A program made the translations under genes and the position numbers. The notes under the pieces are model-generated. The model was not told the origin of the DNA. It worked only from the letters and a program-made list of their open reading frames with translations, and ran no database searches. Shown here piece by piece: positions 47,678 through 62,214 of a stretch of DNA of 64,000 bases. The number at the start of each line of letters is the position of its first letter. Position 1 is the stretch's first letter. Source of the DNA: Apus apus (lineage: Eukaryota; Chordata; Aves; Apodiformes; Apodidae); contig NC_067294.1 in NCBI RefSeq assembly GCF_020740795.1, forward strand, positions 3,596,001 to 3,660,000. Reading direction: 5' to 3'.

Positions 47678-48514
47678 GTGTTTATTTAAGTCTGCCTTCA
47701 ACAAACTAGGAGGCAGGTTAGACAGTTTTCTACCTGTGAGCAGGTTTGCTGGAGTGCACCATGAGTCCTACCCAAAGCAGCATCCCCTGTTTTATAATTG
47801 GGAATATTGCAAACACTGTCTGGAGAAGCTCTTCCCAGGGGTATCATCTGGAGGTGTTTTGGCCAGACTGGCTACCCAGGGGAAGGCAGTGCAGGGTTAG
47901 TGATGAATCACAAAGCAACCCAGTTTGCTTGCTGGGTTCATCCCAGAGGTGGCTGCAGGGCACAGACGATCCCATCTGCCTGGGGGGGTTGGTCCTTGTA
48001 CCAGTGCTCACCCCAGCACCTCCCTGGGCCTGGGCTATGCCAAGCTTGAAGGTGGGTCTCCAGGAGTCACCTCCCCTGGGGCATTTTGGCAGCTGCAGCA
48101 CATGGTACCTTGCAGCAAAGCAGGTCTATCTGCTTTCCCAAGCTGAGGGCTGTCTCTCTTCTTGGAGCAGATCCAGTTGATGAATGCTGTTCTCCCATCT
48201 CCTTGGGGATCAAGACATCAAGGGCCTGCATCAAAAGCTCCTGATGAACACCAGGAACTGGTATTGATCATCTCTATTGGAAGCCTGCCTATGGCTTGAA
48301 GGACACAGACATGCAGGTACTGTGACATGGCAAAGGTCACCTATGGGTGTACTACACAATGGTGGTGAAAGTGGGACACCCCAGCTGCTTGCCAACTGCT
48401 TATACGAGCGGTTGTTATACACTAACATAATTAGATTATATTATATATGTGTCCAGGCAGTGGGGAAATGCAGTGGGCTGGTATTTACAGCCTTTAACTG
48501 GGTTCTCAGTGTTA

Positions 48515-48719
48515 GAGACTTTACTATGAGGGTGGTGAGACACTGGAACAGGTTGCCCAGGAAAGCTGTGGAAGCCCCATCCCTGGCCGTATTCAAGGGC
48601 AGGTTGGATGGGGCCCTGAGCAACCTGGTCTAGTGGGAGGTGTCCCTGCCCATGCAGGGGGGTTGGATCTAGGTGATCTTTAGGGTCCCTTCCAACCCAA
48701 ACCGTTCTATGACTCTATG
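48515..48719 (+). mobile_element. Truncated CR1 LINE, 3' end with pol C-terminus
   Basis: The + frame ends in RHWNRLPRKAVEAPSL and then GRLDGALSNLV before a TAG at about 48633. This is the characteristic C-terminus of the CR1 reverse-transcriptase ORF. A short 3' UTR follows, with TTGGATCTAGGTGATCTTTA and a terminus reading TTCTATGACTCTATG. The last stretch of the pol frame is still open, which suggests a fairly young copy. It lies 1.2 kb from the other + strand CR1 end. Confidence 0.92.
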
Positions 48720-51700
48720 TGCTGCCATAATGACAGGTGTTGGTTCTGTGCACAGCTAAGTCTGTTGTGGGATTTTTTATTTTTTTTTTTTCTCAGCTGG
48801 AATTAATGAGAGAATCCAGCAACTCTGTTGACTGAGCACATCAGCAGTCAGCTGAGTGCATTTGGTCAGTAGAAGCTGATTTTAATGCTAGACCAGTTGT
48901 CTCTCACTAATTAAAATAAATAGTTATTATTCGGTTGGGGGATTCTTTCCAAGAAGGAGAATCCAGTCTGGAAAGGCTTTCAAAGCTGATTGCCTTCCAC
49001 AGCCTGGTCTGAGCTTGAGACCAACACATGGAGGGGCTGGGAGGGGAAAAAGAAGAGAAATAAGGAGGAACAAAAGGTTTTGAAAAACTCAGATGAGTCT
49101 CAGAGCTGGCAGAGAAACAAATCAATGTCAGGAATTAGAGAAAGAAGAGGCAGGGAAGGAACAGAAAAAAAGCAGCAGAACAAAACCAAAGGAAGACAGA
49201 CAAACCATGATTGATTGGGAGGGAGGGTGGAGAAAGACAGTGGAGTGATGGGGAGGGTAACGGCGTAGATATGAACCTGGGCAGCCTGGTCTGGAGACAT
49301 TGTACTGGGGTCTCTGAGGGTAGACTGCAGAAACCTTTGCCAGGAATGATGTTGGTGTGGTTGTTCCTCTTTGCGGTGGAGATGGGGGAAATGACCACCT
49401 AAGGTCTTCTCTAGCTCTAGTTGTGGTCAAACTTCCCATGGCCCCCACTGTTTGCCTGTGTCCCACAACAGCCTTCACCCAGAGTGTGTCAGTCAACACA
49501 GTGGGTAGTTGGCTGAGATGTAGGCTTGGAGACTGCTGCTTGGCCAGCAAACTAGCCAACACCAGCATGTGCTGCCTTGTCCCATTGTGGTTGTCTGGCA
49601 GCAGATACCAGGTAAACACATCTTTGTGCTACACACTGGGAGGAACTCCCTGGTACCTCCACAGTGACTAAAGTTAACAGGAAAACATTTGTCCATAAAA
49701 CATCTCTGTGTGCAGGGGATGCTAGGACAGTGCTTTGACCCCAAACCCATAGTCCTCAGGGGCTTTCCTTGCCAAGTAGATGAGTTTTTGTGGTGGCTGC
49801 TTGTCCTGCAAGGACCGTGGGTCTTCTCCCAAGGTTTCAGGAGAGGCAAGCCTGCGTTTAGCCATAGTTTCTGCTCTTTAGTTCCCAGCAGAATAAAGAG
49901 TATCTGCTCTTTTACGGGAGGTGTCAGAGGGTGGAAAGTGTAATAGCTCTTCACACTGTCTTGGTAGAGAGGAAAGAAAAAAGCACCTCAGTAAAATCAC
50001 AATTTTCCTTATTGCTTGATGTTACATCTGCAGAATTCAGAGGAGGTTCTACCATTCAAACCAGATTAAGGGCTGATACCATAATTTGGCTTTGTCTCGG
50101 GTTACTGCCAGTGGGGGAGGCAGGACTGAGAAGAACAGAGTTCCTCCATTCACCTCTTGGAAGAGCTGGACATCCTCTCCAAACTCGCACATACACCTCT
50201 GAAACATGGGCATCTGAAAGCCAGAGATGTGCCTGGAGACCTATGAGGAGCAGGAGTGGGTTCACTGGGCACTGTGCCACTTGCCCCAGCCTCTGTATGT
50301 TCAGAAAGAGTCTCCCAGCCAGCAAGGACTGACGGATGCTTCGGATAGCCATGGGGTGAGGTAACATGGGAAAGCTCTTGTGGGGCAGTTCTCATTCAGA
50401 AACAACAGGATGCTGCCAGCATGCTCCTGCAGCTATTCCTGGTGGGTACATGGAGGAGGAAATGATTTGTGCCGGGATGACTAAAGCTGAGTATGAGGAA
50501 CCTTTACCTTTCTTTTAAAGACCATCCTCTTGCCCTTTCCTTGTCAGAAGTCTGCAGGTGGGTCAGAGGGGGGTGGAAGCCCAAGTGCTCATTCCTTCCG
50601 GTGAGCTGGGGATGAAGAGCATGGTCTGCTCCGAGTTCCCGGTATTCACACGGTTGCTGCCTTGCATCCATGGCAGGGAAATACACACTGGAGAGGGGCT
50701 GGGTGTGGGAGGGAGGAACGTGGCAAAGCATGAGCAGTTCAAGCGAAGAGCAACTCTGTGCTTTTGTTCACAATGCTAACAGAGCAGCCAAAAGGAAAGG
50801 CAGAGCTTTCGCTGGAGAGCAGCCACTAAGCAGTTGGAAAAGCTTTTTCCTATTTACCTGGAGGAATTTTGTTGCATGTCTCAAGGAGACTTTTACATTT
50901 CCTTTGGAAAAGGGGCTGTAACCACTTGGAGAAATAGTGTGTAGAAAAGGCTAGGGTGGGAATCACCAGGGAGATGTACATCCAAAGTGAGGCACAAACG
51001 ATACGAGCATGCTTAATTAAAGGTATGAACCTTTTGTTCTGCTGCCATAAAGCTTGTATCCATAAAGCATCAGTGTTTTCTCATTAAATAAAACAAACCA
51101 GAGGATGCATGAGGTGAAAACACAGTGAGGTTCATCTCAGGTTCTGACTTTTCCTTCTGTACAAGCATTCCTCCTACAAAGCAGAATTATCATTTTCTGC
51201 AACAGAAAAACTAAATTCTTCTGACTTCAAAAGTTGTGCTGGAATGACTAGAACTAATCAGGCAGAGTTGTTTGGTGGCTTTATAGCAAGTCTTAAAAGC
51301 TGAGCCAAGCTTACAGCAATTCAGCTAAGTGGATTAACGTATATGAATCCTTGCAGCTGTCAGTCCCATGCAGGGAATTTGTATGAGGTACATTTGGACA
51401 CTTCTGGTGTGTCCTTCCCAGCTGACATTGCTTGTTCACACCAGATCCACTGAGCAGGCAAGCTCTGCTTTTCTTCTTGTGGTTTTGTATTTCAATTTGT
51501 TTCCCTCAGAAGGGGGAAAGGAAACACGCTTGCGTATTGCTACGGTTGCAAAATCTGGCATTCAGAAGGCAGATAATTTCCCTTAGTGTGTTATTGGGTC
51601 AGCTGGGATGAAATGAGGGACAAAGAATGTCTGAGCTCTCCCACCTGGGGATGTTCAGTGAGGGAAACATTTGAAGGACGTAGCTGGGGGGGGTCTGCTG

Positions 51701-52724
51701 TGATCTTGCTGGAACAGCTGCACAAACTGTCCCCACCTGATCTACAGCTCCTCAGTTGACTGTAACCAGTGCCAGAGCCAAAGGTGACAACAACTGCATA
51801 AAGGCTACTGTTTCTGCATGAGAGCAGCTGGCTTATTTCAACAACTTTTGTTGGTACAATTAGATGCTGATAGGCCATGAGCTGAGCTAGCAGGGAGCTG
51901 GAGGAGTGCTGGGGTGTCAGCATCTCCAGCTGACAGCAAACTGCCCTAAGGCTGGGGTGGAAGGAGAGGATGCAAATAACCTTAAATTCCCCCAGGCAAG
52001 TCTCCTGTGGAGAAGGCTGATGAAACGTGGGTGCTTTAAAGGTGCTAGAGCCATCCTTGACAACTGGCACATCCCTGCTGTTCCTGAAGAGCGTGGTAGG
52101 TACGTGATGCTCTTTGGGATGAAGAGGGCAGCTGACTCCTGTGGGTATCCTGGTGCTGGGCAGTGTCTGAGGTTTGCTCAGCAGGCAGCTTAGAGAACTG
52201 TCTGGTCATGTTGCTGGAAGATCTTGCTTTTCCATAATGTTACAAAGCCATTGAGGAAAACAGGAAATGCTGCTGAGACTGCTCCTTGCACTTCCCACAT
52301 GCTCTTCACTGTTTAAAGTGAACATCTGCAGTTTTTCTCTTCCAGTGCTAATATTGTGTCCTATTGCTGCCATGTACAAAATTTCTATCAACAGCTTCTC
52401 CAATGGGTGTTGTTGGTGCTCAGTACAGCAGATGGTAGCAAGGAAAACACATCCTGGGGTGCTCTTCTCTAGAAAATAGACATCAGGGGGCTGTGTGAGT
52501 CCCCAGGGTCAGCCTCAGGGGCTGCCCTCTGTGCTGGCTGCCTTTGGTGTTCAGTGAGGTTGGAGGAAAACGGGTCAGGCTGGGAGTACAGCTGGGATCA
52601 GTCTTCCCAGGCATCCATCTCTCAGCACCCTCACCTTCTACAGTGAGAAGGCACTAGTTCTGTTGAGACCCACCTGCCTGGAAATGAGCTTTCCCTGAGC
52701 AGCCTAATGTTCTGCATCCTCAGT

Positions 52725-52875
52725 GAATTATTATAAATGTGTTTATAATTATTTACTTAATTGCAAGTGCCTCCACAAATGAGCTTGCTAGCACTTAGTG
52801 GGAATCAAGTAACAGCTGAAGCCATAATAATGGAAATATAATGCAATATGATAGCATGATAACACTAACAAGACT
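52725..52875. promoter_or_regulatory. Candidate conserved non-coding element
   Basis: An AT-rich, non-repetitive-looking block with TTTATAATTATTTACTTAAT followed directly by TGCAAGTG, then AGCCATAATAATGG. Adjacent TTAATTG and CAAGTG resemble homeodomain and NK2-type sites. No ORF. The call rests only on composition and motif clustering. Confidence 0.25.
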
Positions 52876-55800
52876 GATCCAAGTGGGATTAGTGTGTCAA
52901 GATCCCAGCCTTGGGTGGGTAGTTAGGATGCACAAGAGCTCACAGGGCTGGAACTGCTCCAGAGTGTGAACAGGCAAGGGACACAGGCAGAAGGAAGATG
53001 GTAGGGACACTGTAGAAGAGAGGAGAACGTAGGGCTCCAGGGGATACGGGCCCTTTTTTGGAGCATGGTCAGGCTGGGGGTTACGGGCACAGTCAGAAGG
53101 AAACCACAAACTGGTATTTGTTTTCATTGGATGGATTTTCTTTATTGCTTTTCCCCCTCCCCTTTCTTTCTTTCTTTTTGTTACTGAGACAGGTGCTCTG
53201 AATAAGACATCCTGGTTTTCTTTGTCTTCTCTGATGATGTAAGAGTTGCAGAGTAGTTTTTTCCTGACTAAAGCCAGTTTCAGTCTAGAATCTGGAGTCC
53301 CTAGAGGGGAGTGCTGTGGAGGAGGCAGAGGAGCAGGTACTCAGCATCACTACTGCACACAGAGCCCTTGCAGGTGCCCTCCCACAGCATGGAAGGCAGG
53401 AGGCTTAACCTCTGCCAGAGGAATTCGGAGGGACAGTGGAAGGTGCAGAGGTGACGTTAATCAGGCAGTGAGGATACTTGGCCTCTGGCTGAGAGTACTT
53501 TTGTTTATAAACTCAGCATCCACTTCCCAGGAAAGTATTTTTGATGTTGACTTCAGACATCCTCTCCCGGAGAACGGCCCAGCCTCCTGCCTTGCCCAAG
53601 AGACAATAGAAGGAAAACAAGCACAATAGGTGCATGTGCTAAACACTTTAATGAGCACTTCCACACCATTCTCCTCTGTTTCCCCACATCCCCATGAGTC
53701 AATAAGCACCTCATGCAGCTTTCTAGATAGTGTTTAATAAACTGATAGGGCTGTGGACTAGCCCAAACATCAGCTGTCATTCACTGGGTAACTGCTAGAA
53801 ATGTGAACCTCTTTTGTTCCTTGTATATTGGCTCAAGATAATATCCCTAGCAATTTCTTTGCCTGTGTGAGCTTTTTACAAGGAGATTAGGCTTATAACA
53901 TTTCAAATTTCACTATGTTACAGTTATACAAATTTGTGCAAAAGGCACTGTGACAAATTTTTGCACGTGCATGAATACACAGTTAATTTCTCTGCACCTG
54001 CAAACAGAAAAACGTCTTTGAATTGATTGCCCTGTGGCTCTGCAGGGTGTGTGAGTGTGTGTCAGTTGTCTCCAGATCATTTTGAATAACAAATTAATAG
54101 CAGTAGGAAAATCATCAGTGATTATGCTTTGGTTTCCATTGTCACCAACATAATGCCCTCCTATGCACTGTGTGGTGTTGCTCTGGGATGCACAGAGCAT
54201 TCAGTAAGAAGTGCTGGAAAGCCTATGTCAGAAATTCAGCATTTATAGAGTTACATGGGACAATTTCATCTCCTGGAGATGGGGCTTTTAAACTATGACT
54301 AATACTTTTTGTTGTATCTGGGAGTCTGTCATCTCCAGCTTTCTCTCTGATATTTAGTCCAGATAGAGTTATATTATTCCCAATCCACTCAATCTTTCTT
54401 TTCCAATTCAGCCTAGATACATTTTTATGATTTATGTAAATTGTCGTGCTTCAGAAAATGTGTCTATTTTTTAATATAGTTTACACCCAACCAGTCAGAG
54501 GATCTGGAGCAAAGGATGTGGATCACAAAGCCTTGCAAAGATAAAAGGGCTGCCAGTACAGAGGGCTTAAACACCATCCTTTTAGATATTAGTATGTTAA
54601 AAAAGGGCCTGTTTTGGGATGAAATTCTGCCTCTGTGAGGCAGGAGCTGTGACAGCATTTTTCTGGTCTCTGGGGTGGACCTGGCGCACCTCTAAGCCAT
54701 GTCCCCCAGTCTGCTGGCCTGGTCCTGCTGCTTGTGACACAAGCAGCTTCCTTCTCTTTCTGTTTGGGGAAAAGGAAAAACATTTTTTGGAAATTCTTCT
54801 CTTCATCCCTCAGCCGTAACAGACTTTTCTGAGGGTTTTTAATGGCTAGAAAACTTTGCCAGAATGTGACTGTTCCCCGTTGCCCTTTATAGTGTTAATC
54901 AGAGTTTTCCCTGATGTTTCTAAAATGAACTCCAAGCTGCAGCTTGGATGGCCACTCAGTATCTCTTTAAATCACTACTGGTTTCTTCAATGTCATTAAT
55001 ATTTTATTTATGTTGTATCACATTTTGCATCAGTCTCCATGCCAACAGATCATGCCAGGAGCAGTGCCTGATAGAATGATTTAAATCCTCAGAGATATGA
55101 GCACTTCCTTTTTGGATAGTGTCATTGTCAGATTGGTTAGCCCTTTGTTTTGCAGGTCAGAGAGGCAAGGCTGGCCAAGTTCCTCCTCTGGCCCATGCCT
55201 GCAGTGGACTCCACCAAAGACAGCCCTTCACATGGCCAGAGTTGGGGATTAACACTCTCAAGGCAGCATCAAGTGTTGTCCATGACTGATATCAAGTCCG
55301 CAGGGAAAGGCAAAGTCTTTCACTAGAGCAGATGGTAACTCTGAGAAAACACCAGGTTTTGAGTGGAGAGACCCTTCCTCTGGACACTTACAAAGCCTTG
55401 TTTGTGGAGCTGCACCAGCCTGGCTACAGCACCATTGCTGCTCTCATTCCCCTGTAGGTGCAATCCTTGTAATGACTCTATCTCCCTGTTTACATTGTCT
55501 ATCTGAACTGGAGGTTCCTGTCTGCTCCTGCTGTCAAGCAAATCCCTCTGACCCTGGAGAAGAAGCCACTGAGAGGGAAGACAGAGGTAAGCTTAGCTGC
55601 CTCCTAACCCCATACAGAATAGTCACAATTCTGATTTGTGCTGCGGATTTGCTGGGATCCCTGTGAAGTGCTTTCTAGGACATTTATTTGCCATCTGCTG
55701 CTGCGTGTCCAGTTGTTCTTGGAAGCTGTCTGTCTCTCCTCTCATCCTGGGCTGGTAAGTCAGTTCTCAGCAGAATATAGATGGCAAAACAATTTATTCA

Positions 55801-58800
55801 AGGAATATCCTTACCCTGTGCTCATTGCACTCCTGTGCTTTCCAGAAAAAGGTGTGATAACTGAGGAGCACAGGCTGGGACAGGCTGAGATGATAGGTAT
55901 TCAACCCTTGGCTGAGCTGCCCTGGGACTTGTTGACTTGATGCTCCTCAGACCACATCTCCTACCAGCCTTACTCCTCCAGGTGTTTTCTGAATGTGTGT
56001 GTAACACATTAGCATGGCTGAGGGTCACTTTAGTTATTTCAGCCTTTAATAAACACCTAAGAAAGAGCAAGGAATGGTACCTGGTCTCACAGTTCCTGCA
56101 AGAGGGGATGACTCTGCTGGGACTGCATGACTTCCATCCTGCCTTCTCTGGGATGCTCACACCAGCACCAGAGAAATGCAAACACCAGAAATAAACGAGG
56201 GAAATGAGGATAAATAAAGAAATATAATTCAACTTCCCAGGTTGAAGTAAGAGACGATGAAGCAAGAGAGTACAGACAAAATAGGATGGAGTGTCAAGGA
56301 AAAGAGCAGAAAAAAACATTCGTGTGTTTCTCCATGTTTAACAGAGAACACCTACAAGGGACCCCTAAAGAATTGTTACTTGAAAGGCAAAGTCTGGATA
56401 AAACAATGTATCACTGAGGAAGATGTAATGCCACACAGGAAAGATGTGGCACTGAAAATACTTCAGACTCCTGGTACCTGACAAATTCAAGTTTTCTCCC
56501 ACCATGTTCTTAAACTCCTCAGTCTATAAGACTCAGGAAATAGTGTAAATCACAAAGGCAGCCAAAGGCAGAGATGCAGGAACCAAAACTGCCTTCACAG
56601 ACCTCTGCATCAGAGAGGATTAAAGAAAAATGAGTTTGCTGGAGGGACTGTGGAGTTAGCACATATCATCCCAAGAAGCAATTTGTCAGTATACAGCACC
56701 TCTGTGCAAGCAAGAGGAAGGAAAAGAAAAACCTAGGCTACAACCTTGGTTTATACACATGGCAGCATTGATTTTCCAAGCCAATTAATGCCAGCAAAGA
56801 ATGAATCCCTGGAGACCACACAGCAAGAACTACAAGCAAAAATGCCTTGCTTGAGATTAGAGGCCTTTGCAGACTCATGGTATCAACCCTCCTTATTTAC
56901 TTCTGCTTCTTTTATTAAAAAATCCACAGTGGGGAACAAACCGATGCATCTTTCTGAAGCCTGCAATGTAGCTGAGGGAATATCCATCTGTTTCAGTAAG
57001 CCAGTTCCATCCTAGATCTAGTTAATCTTTTTGTTTTGTTCTTTGTGAAATATAATGTGTGGCCTTACTTATGTTTCCCAGCTCCCAATTCCTTTACAGA
57101 TCAAACTGCAAACAGCCCCCTAACTTTCTGACAGGGCAGGATTGTGAAAGACCTGAAGTCTCCCATGGTCTCTGCTGGGAAACCTGACACTTTAAGATGA
57201 TCTCGGGCCTGACAGTGATGATTTTTGTTACCCTTTTAAAATGCACTTCTTTTTCTGTTCTGACAGGTAGCGGAGAACTAAATGAAATTTGCAATCCTTT
57301 GTGCAGATGGGAGGGCATTAGATGATTCATTGGCTTTGAGGGTGCCAACAGCCATCCTTTACACCTCTGGTGTTGGCTTAATGGGTAGCTTGCAGCTGTG
57401 GGATCACTGTTCTGTTTTGTAGGTTTTGTTCTATTATTAGCTATTAAAGGAATCTGAGACCACAGATAGTGCTGGGTTAAACTACCAGTTCCTGTATTTA
57501 TTGGCACCACCTGGGGATTAAAAGAGATGCTGTCACTCTGCAGAGTCAGCTTCAAAGCAGGGGAGATATAATGAGTGTGTGATCAAAGCACCCTCGCTTC
57601 ATCCCATCGTGCCATAATTACAGATGGGAACATTCTGGGAGCAGGCAGCATTGGCTGAGGGGAAACCAGCAGCACGAGGGCTCTGCCCCACAGGGCAGGA
57701 GCTGGATTGGGAGAGCAAAGTCAGAGCTTGAAGCCTTCAGTGGTTCAGAGATGGGAAACGCCCCAAAGTCCTGATGGCCTTTTCCAAGGAGAAAGCCACT
57801 GCAGGAAGGTCCAGCAATACCCTCTGGGCATGTAAAAACCCCGTGGTTATCAAGATAGCTGCTTATTCACAGTGACCAGAACCTTGTGTAGAATAATAAA
57901 CTTCTTCTGTGACCTTTTGGAATACTAATACTAATAATAATTTCAGCTCATTCCACCACAGCTGCTGGCCATGTTCCTGTCTCTCCAGAGGTTGATTTGG
58001 ACCTTTTCACACAAGGGGAGCTCTTCACCCAAGGGAAAACGTATTTACCTTGAAAATACCATGGTAGTGTGTCCTTTGGAAGGAAATAGGAAGAAACCAC
58101 TGGAGCTATGATGCTGCACAGTCTGTGGCAGAGCCACTAGCTCATGTTTCTTGCATGTGTGGGCAAAAGGAACAGAATATGTAATACAGCAAATGCAGAG
58201 TAAATAATTTAGGTACCTCGAGGCTTGGCTGAGATCCAGCAAAACCCTCCTAAATTTACTGAGCCTCTCCCTTTTTTTGCACTGCAGGGGGCCTGCAGCC
58301 TCTCAGACCTGTGTGGGTGGCATCCTGAGCCTGCCACTGCCAGCCTCAGCCAACCGTGCACTGAAAGGCAGCGTTTCCAGCAAAGGTCTGAGTTATCTGA
58401 CCATTCACTGTAAAGTGGTTCTGTTACCTGCCTGCAGCCCAGCACAGGTTGCCACCTGCTGGTGGTGTGTGAGCAACGCCTCTGAATGGGTGAGTTTCTG
58501 GTGAGTCAAAAACCCAGGTGGACTTTCTGGTGTTGGTGTTCCAAGTCTGATGGAAACGCTTGTCCCTGTGGTCAATGATAAATGTTATCTTCCTTGGTCA
58601 AAAAACGCTGGAACTACCTCAGGTAAACCTGAAGCTGGAGAGAGATGAGAGAAAAGTGAGTCCTGTCCAGGAGCTGTATCCCTGCAGCCCTGGTAGTAAT
58701 GATGAATAAAGGGCAGTTCTTCCAATTCACCTTTAAAAAAGAAACCATCCAGATGGCTGTAAGCAAAGACTTAGTCATCAGACTGAGTAATGTTTGTTTT

Positions 58801-61299
58801 GAGTGCATCAACCAAGAAATGTGCTCAGTTGTGCTGAATGGTGCACAGTGCAGCTCAGATGCAGATGCAGGAATATCACAAGGGTCAAACAAGGGGCATC
58901 TGCACTGTTGTTCTGATCCTGGTCTATGGGACAGTCCTGAAAGCTAGATGAGGGTGTCCAGCTGGTGATGTGTAAAGAGGTAAAATGTCTTGTCTCCTCT
59001 ATAGCTTTATAGGTGCTGGAATCACTAAAAAATATAAACCAGGAGATAGTGCTAAGTAAAGATAGCAGAGCTGGGCCTTATATGCCACAGAAGCTGCAAC
59101 TGATAAAAATACCTCCTGAAACTCAGTTTGTCCACTACACACCAATTTACATGACTCATTTTTATGCTAAAATACAGCCTGAGTAATGGCAGTTGCTTTA
59201 TTTATTTATTTTTCCTGAATGCCATTTTTATTAACTGGGAAGTCAAGCCCTTTCCCTAGCGGAAAGTATGTGAGCAGCCTTCATGTATAGGAAGATTACA
59301 GTGATATAGCAGAAAAATAAAACTATTAGAAGCTCTTGAGGCATAAATTCAAACCCTCATTAATCTCTGTGGGCTGAATCTGAATTTTTATAGAACGTGG
59401 GTGGTATTTTCAAAGGGAGTTGCTGGAATTGGTTGGCTTAGAGGGTTGACTTGGATGATAACAATGGGTTTCTGAACCACAGCCCTCTGCCTGAACAAGG
59501 TGCTGTGGTTGGTGCTGTGGATGTTCTTGGTACAGGGCTGTGCCCTGGAGTGAGGGTGGTTCCAGGTCCCTGCAATTCCAGAGGTGGGGAGCAGAAGGGC
59601 TATGGGGAGTGGGTGAAGCAGTGGGACAGACACATGGAGCTATTACTAGACTAGCTTTGATTTTTCTGATAGCCACTAATTCAGTTACAATATGTTTTTT
59701 GATGGGCTTTATTTTTTTTTTTCAAGAAACACTTGAACTGCCTTACTGGGGACAGCTCAGCTTTTGATTGTGAAAAGCCAATTAGAGTTGATGATTGTGG
59801 TGGATGTGTCATCCCACTAACTCTGTGTCAATCCTGTCTTCCTCCCAGCACTCAGAGGAGTCCTGTGTTACCAAGAGAGCATCTTGGTATCACGGGAGAC
59901 CTGAAAGCCAGGAGTGAGGTTGCACTGGCTTTGGCAGAGGAGAGGTGTGCTTGGCTCTTGAGCTTTTCCCTGCCTTTTAATTACATCTGGGAGCATCAAG
60001 TTCATAGGTTTAAGTTGTCACAAAGCAGCAATTTCTGACTCACCACTGTGAGAAGAATAGCAAGAATTAAACTACTGTACTTCTGGAAGTTCAGGTTACA
60101 GCCAAAGTGTGATCTTTAATCAAGGACAGACTTTGTGCCTAGGAAGAGAAAAGGCTAAATTCCAGCTCCAGGAAGGATGTGTGTTGGAGGGATTCCCTAT
60201 TGAAATCCGAAAAGAGCTGTCACTGACTTTGTTATCCCAAATGTCTTGGTACCTCAGATCTAGGAATTTGCCATATTTTATTAGGAATACTACTAAAATT
60301 TGTCTGATTAGGAAAACTCTGTCTGCCGTGTGAGGTGATAGCAGAAAGGTTATTTTGTTTCCAAGGTTGAAGCAGTTGTGGTTTGGCTTAGGTAGGTATG
60401 GATTGGAAGAGAACCTAATCTTCATATTTTTAAAAGAAGTATAAATGGCTGAATCTCTACTTGGGGGCTGCAGCAAGTGATGATTTGGCCACAGTAAGTC
60501 TTAAACACAAAATTCAGCTTATGGAGCTTTTTGTCTTTATTTTGTGTAGCTGTGACTGGTGTGAGATGCTGAAAGATGTGGGTCCCTGGGAGCAAGGCAG
60601 AGGCTTACAAAAACAAAAGAAGAGTAAGACAGTACCAAGAAGAGAAGCTACCCTAGTGCATCAAAGTCAGGTGAAGCAATCTTGCCTTTCCTTCTAACAA
60701 GAAAGCAGTGGTTCAGCATTTCTTTGGCTTAATAATACGGTTCAAGAAAAGCCAGATTCTTGTGGGTTTGTGCCCTGTTAAAGCACAGAGGCAGGCTGGA
60801 GAAAAACCCAGAGGAGAGAGGATTTATTTAGTTTTCCCTCCTGTAGCTTTGGTTTTCCTTTCGAGCATCAGGGAGGCAGAGCTAAGATTCCTTGTTCTCG
60901 AGCACAGCCTGCTGGCAGCAGCTCTCCCAGCTCGTTTTGGTGAGGTTGGGAATGCTCTGGGTTGTGTTTTCCCCTTGGAAATGGGCATGCCCACTGAAAT
61001 CCCAGTGAGACATGCAGGGCTTTTATTGCTCAGCACGAAGAATGTATCGGGAACCACCTCGCAGCTCTCTGCAGGGACAAGAGCTTTGAACTTTTACAGT
61101 TAAAAGCCAGAAAAAAAAATCTCTGAAGCAATGGAAAATAAACAGACCAGCAGGCTACTTGGGGGTCTTAGGGACTGGGGGGTTATTGCAGGCTGTGGCA
61201 TCAATTGACATTAGCAGGTACAACTATTTCTTTTACCTTATTAAATTCCCTTGGAGCTGTACCCAGCATTTAAGTCCAGGGCTGGCTTTTAGCAGACTA

Positions 61300-61375
61300 T
61301 GTAGATAGATATATATGCATATGTATCTATAATTCAATATCTATATATCATACAGATATATTTATTTGCCATGTT
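61300..61375. repeat. TA/TATC-rich low-complexity tract
   Basis: An imperfect TAGATA/TATCTA/TATATA mixture with internal palindromic ATATGCATAT. A simple-sequence region with no fixed unit. Confidence 0.75.
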
Positions 61376-62214
61376 TAAACCCCTGAGCTGTCTCTGGGGT
61401 AGCCAGTGTGTCTGCACAGCGTGGGGGGAAGGTGTTGAGACTGCAGGTCATGCTGTGGGGCTGTAACTCCAGATGGAAAAGGGTTATTATTTTAGTTTAC
61501 ACCTGCTGAGACCCCTCTGTAACCCTTTAACCTCTCATGTCATTGTACTTCAATTTGCACTTTTTCCTCCTCCTCATTTTCCCCTTAGGGAGGCTGCAGA
61601 ACATGAGCCCCACCGATAGTTTTTAGAAGTCTATAAAATACATTAAACCCCCAAGGGCGGGGGTTATAATTTATTGCAAAAGGGTGATTAGGTGCACCCA
61701 GGGGATGCACCCTGCAGTCTCTGTGCTGCTGAGGGTGCAGATCTCCTGCCCTCATTCCCTTGCCTTTCCTGCCTGCAGAGCCCTTCTCCAGCACCCTCCT
61801 TTACAGGATGAATGCAATTCGCCTGTGTTTGAGACTCATGGAGCAGATTTACCCCCAAAGCAGTTTTGTACAGAAAACTCTTTTGCACCAAGCTTGCCTT
61901 TTTAGGTTGGTGGAAGCTTTCATTTGCAAATGAAAACCTTGGAGTGAGTTACCACAACCCGTTCCACAGTCAGAAGTGATGCTGGCACCAGTACAGCGGG
62001 ACCAGGAGCACAAGGCTGCAGCACACTGTGCTGGGACTGCTGGGCACAGGTACAGGTTTTCTCTGGGGATTTGTTGCCTTATTTTTCAAACCAACTTGCA
62101 ATGGACTCTGTGTGGTGGGGGAGAGCCCTGGGCCAGCATCTGCAGCACAGGAAATCAGCTCAGTACCAGACTCCCACAATCCTGCTATGTGAGTCCTAGT
62201 TAAACCCTTGCAGC

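Noticed and set aside
48720..50950. Possible LTR element or endogenous retrovirus in a GC-richer stretch
   Set aside because: No paired long terminal repeats, primer-binding site or gag/pol-like frame could be seen.
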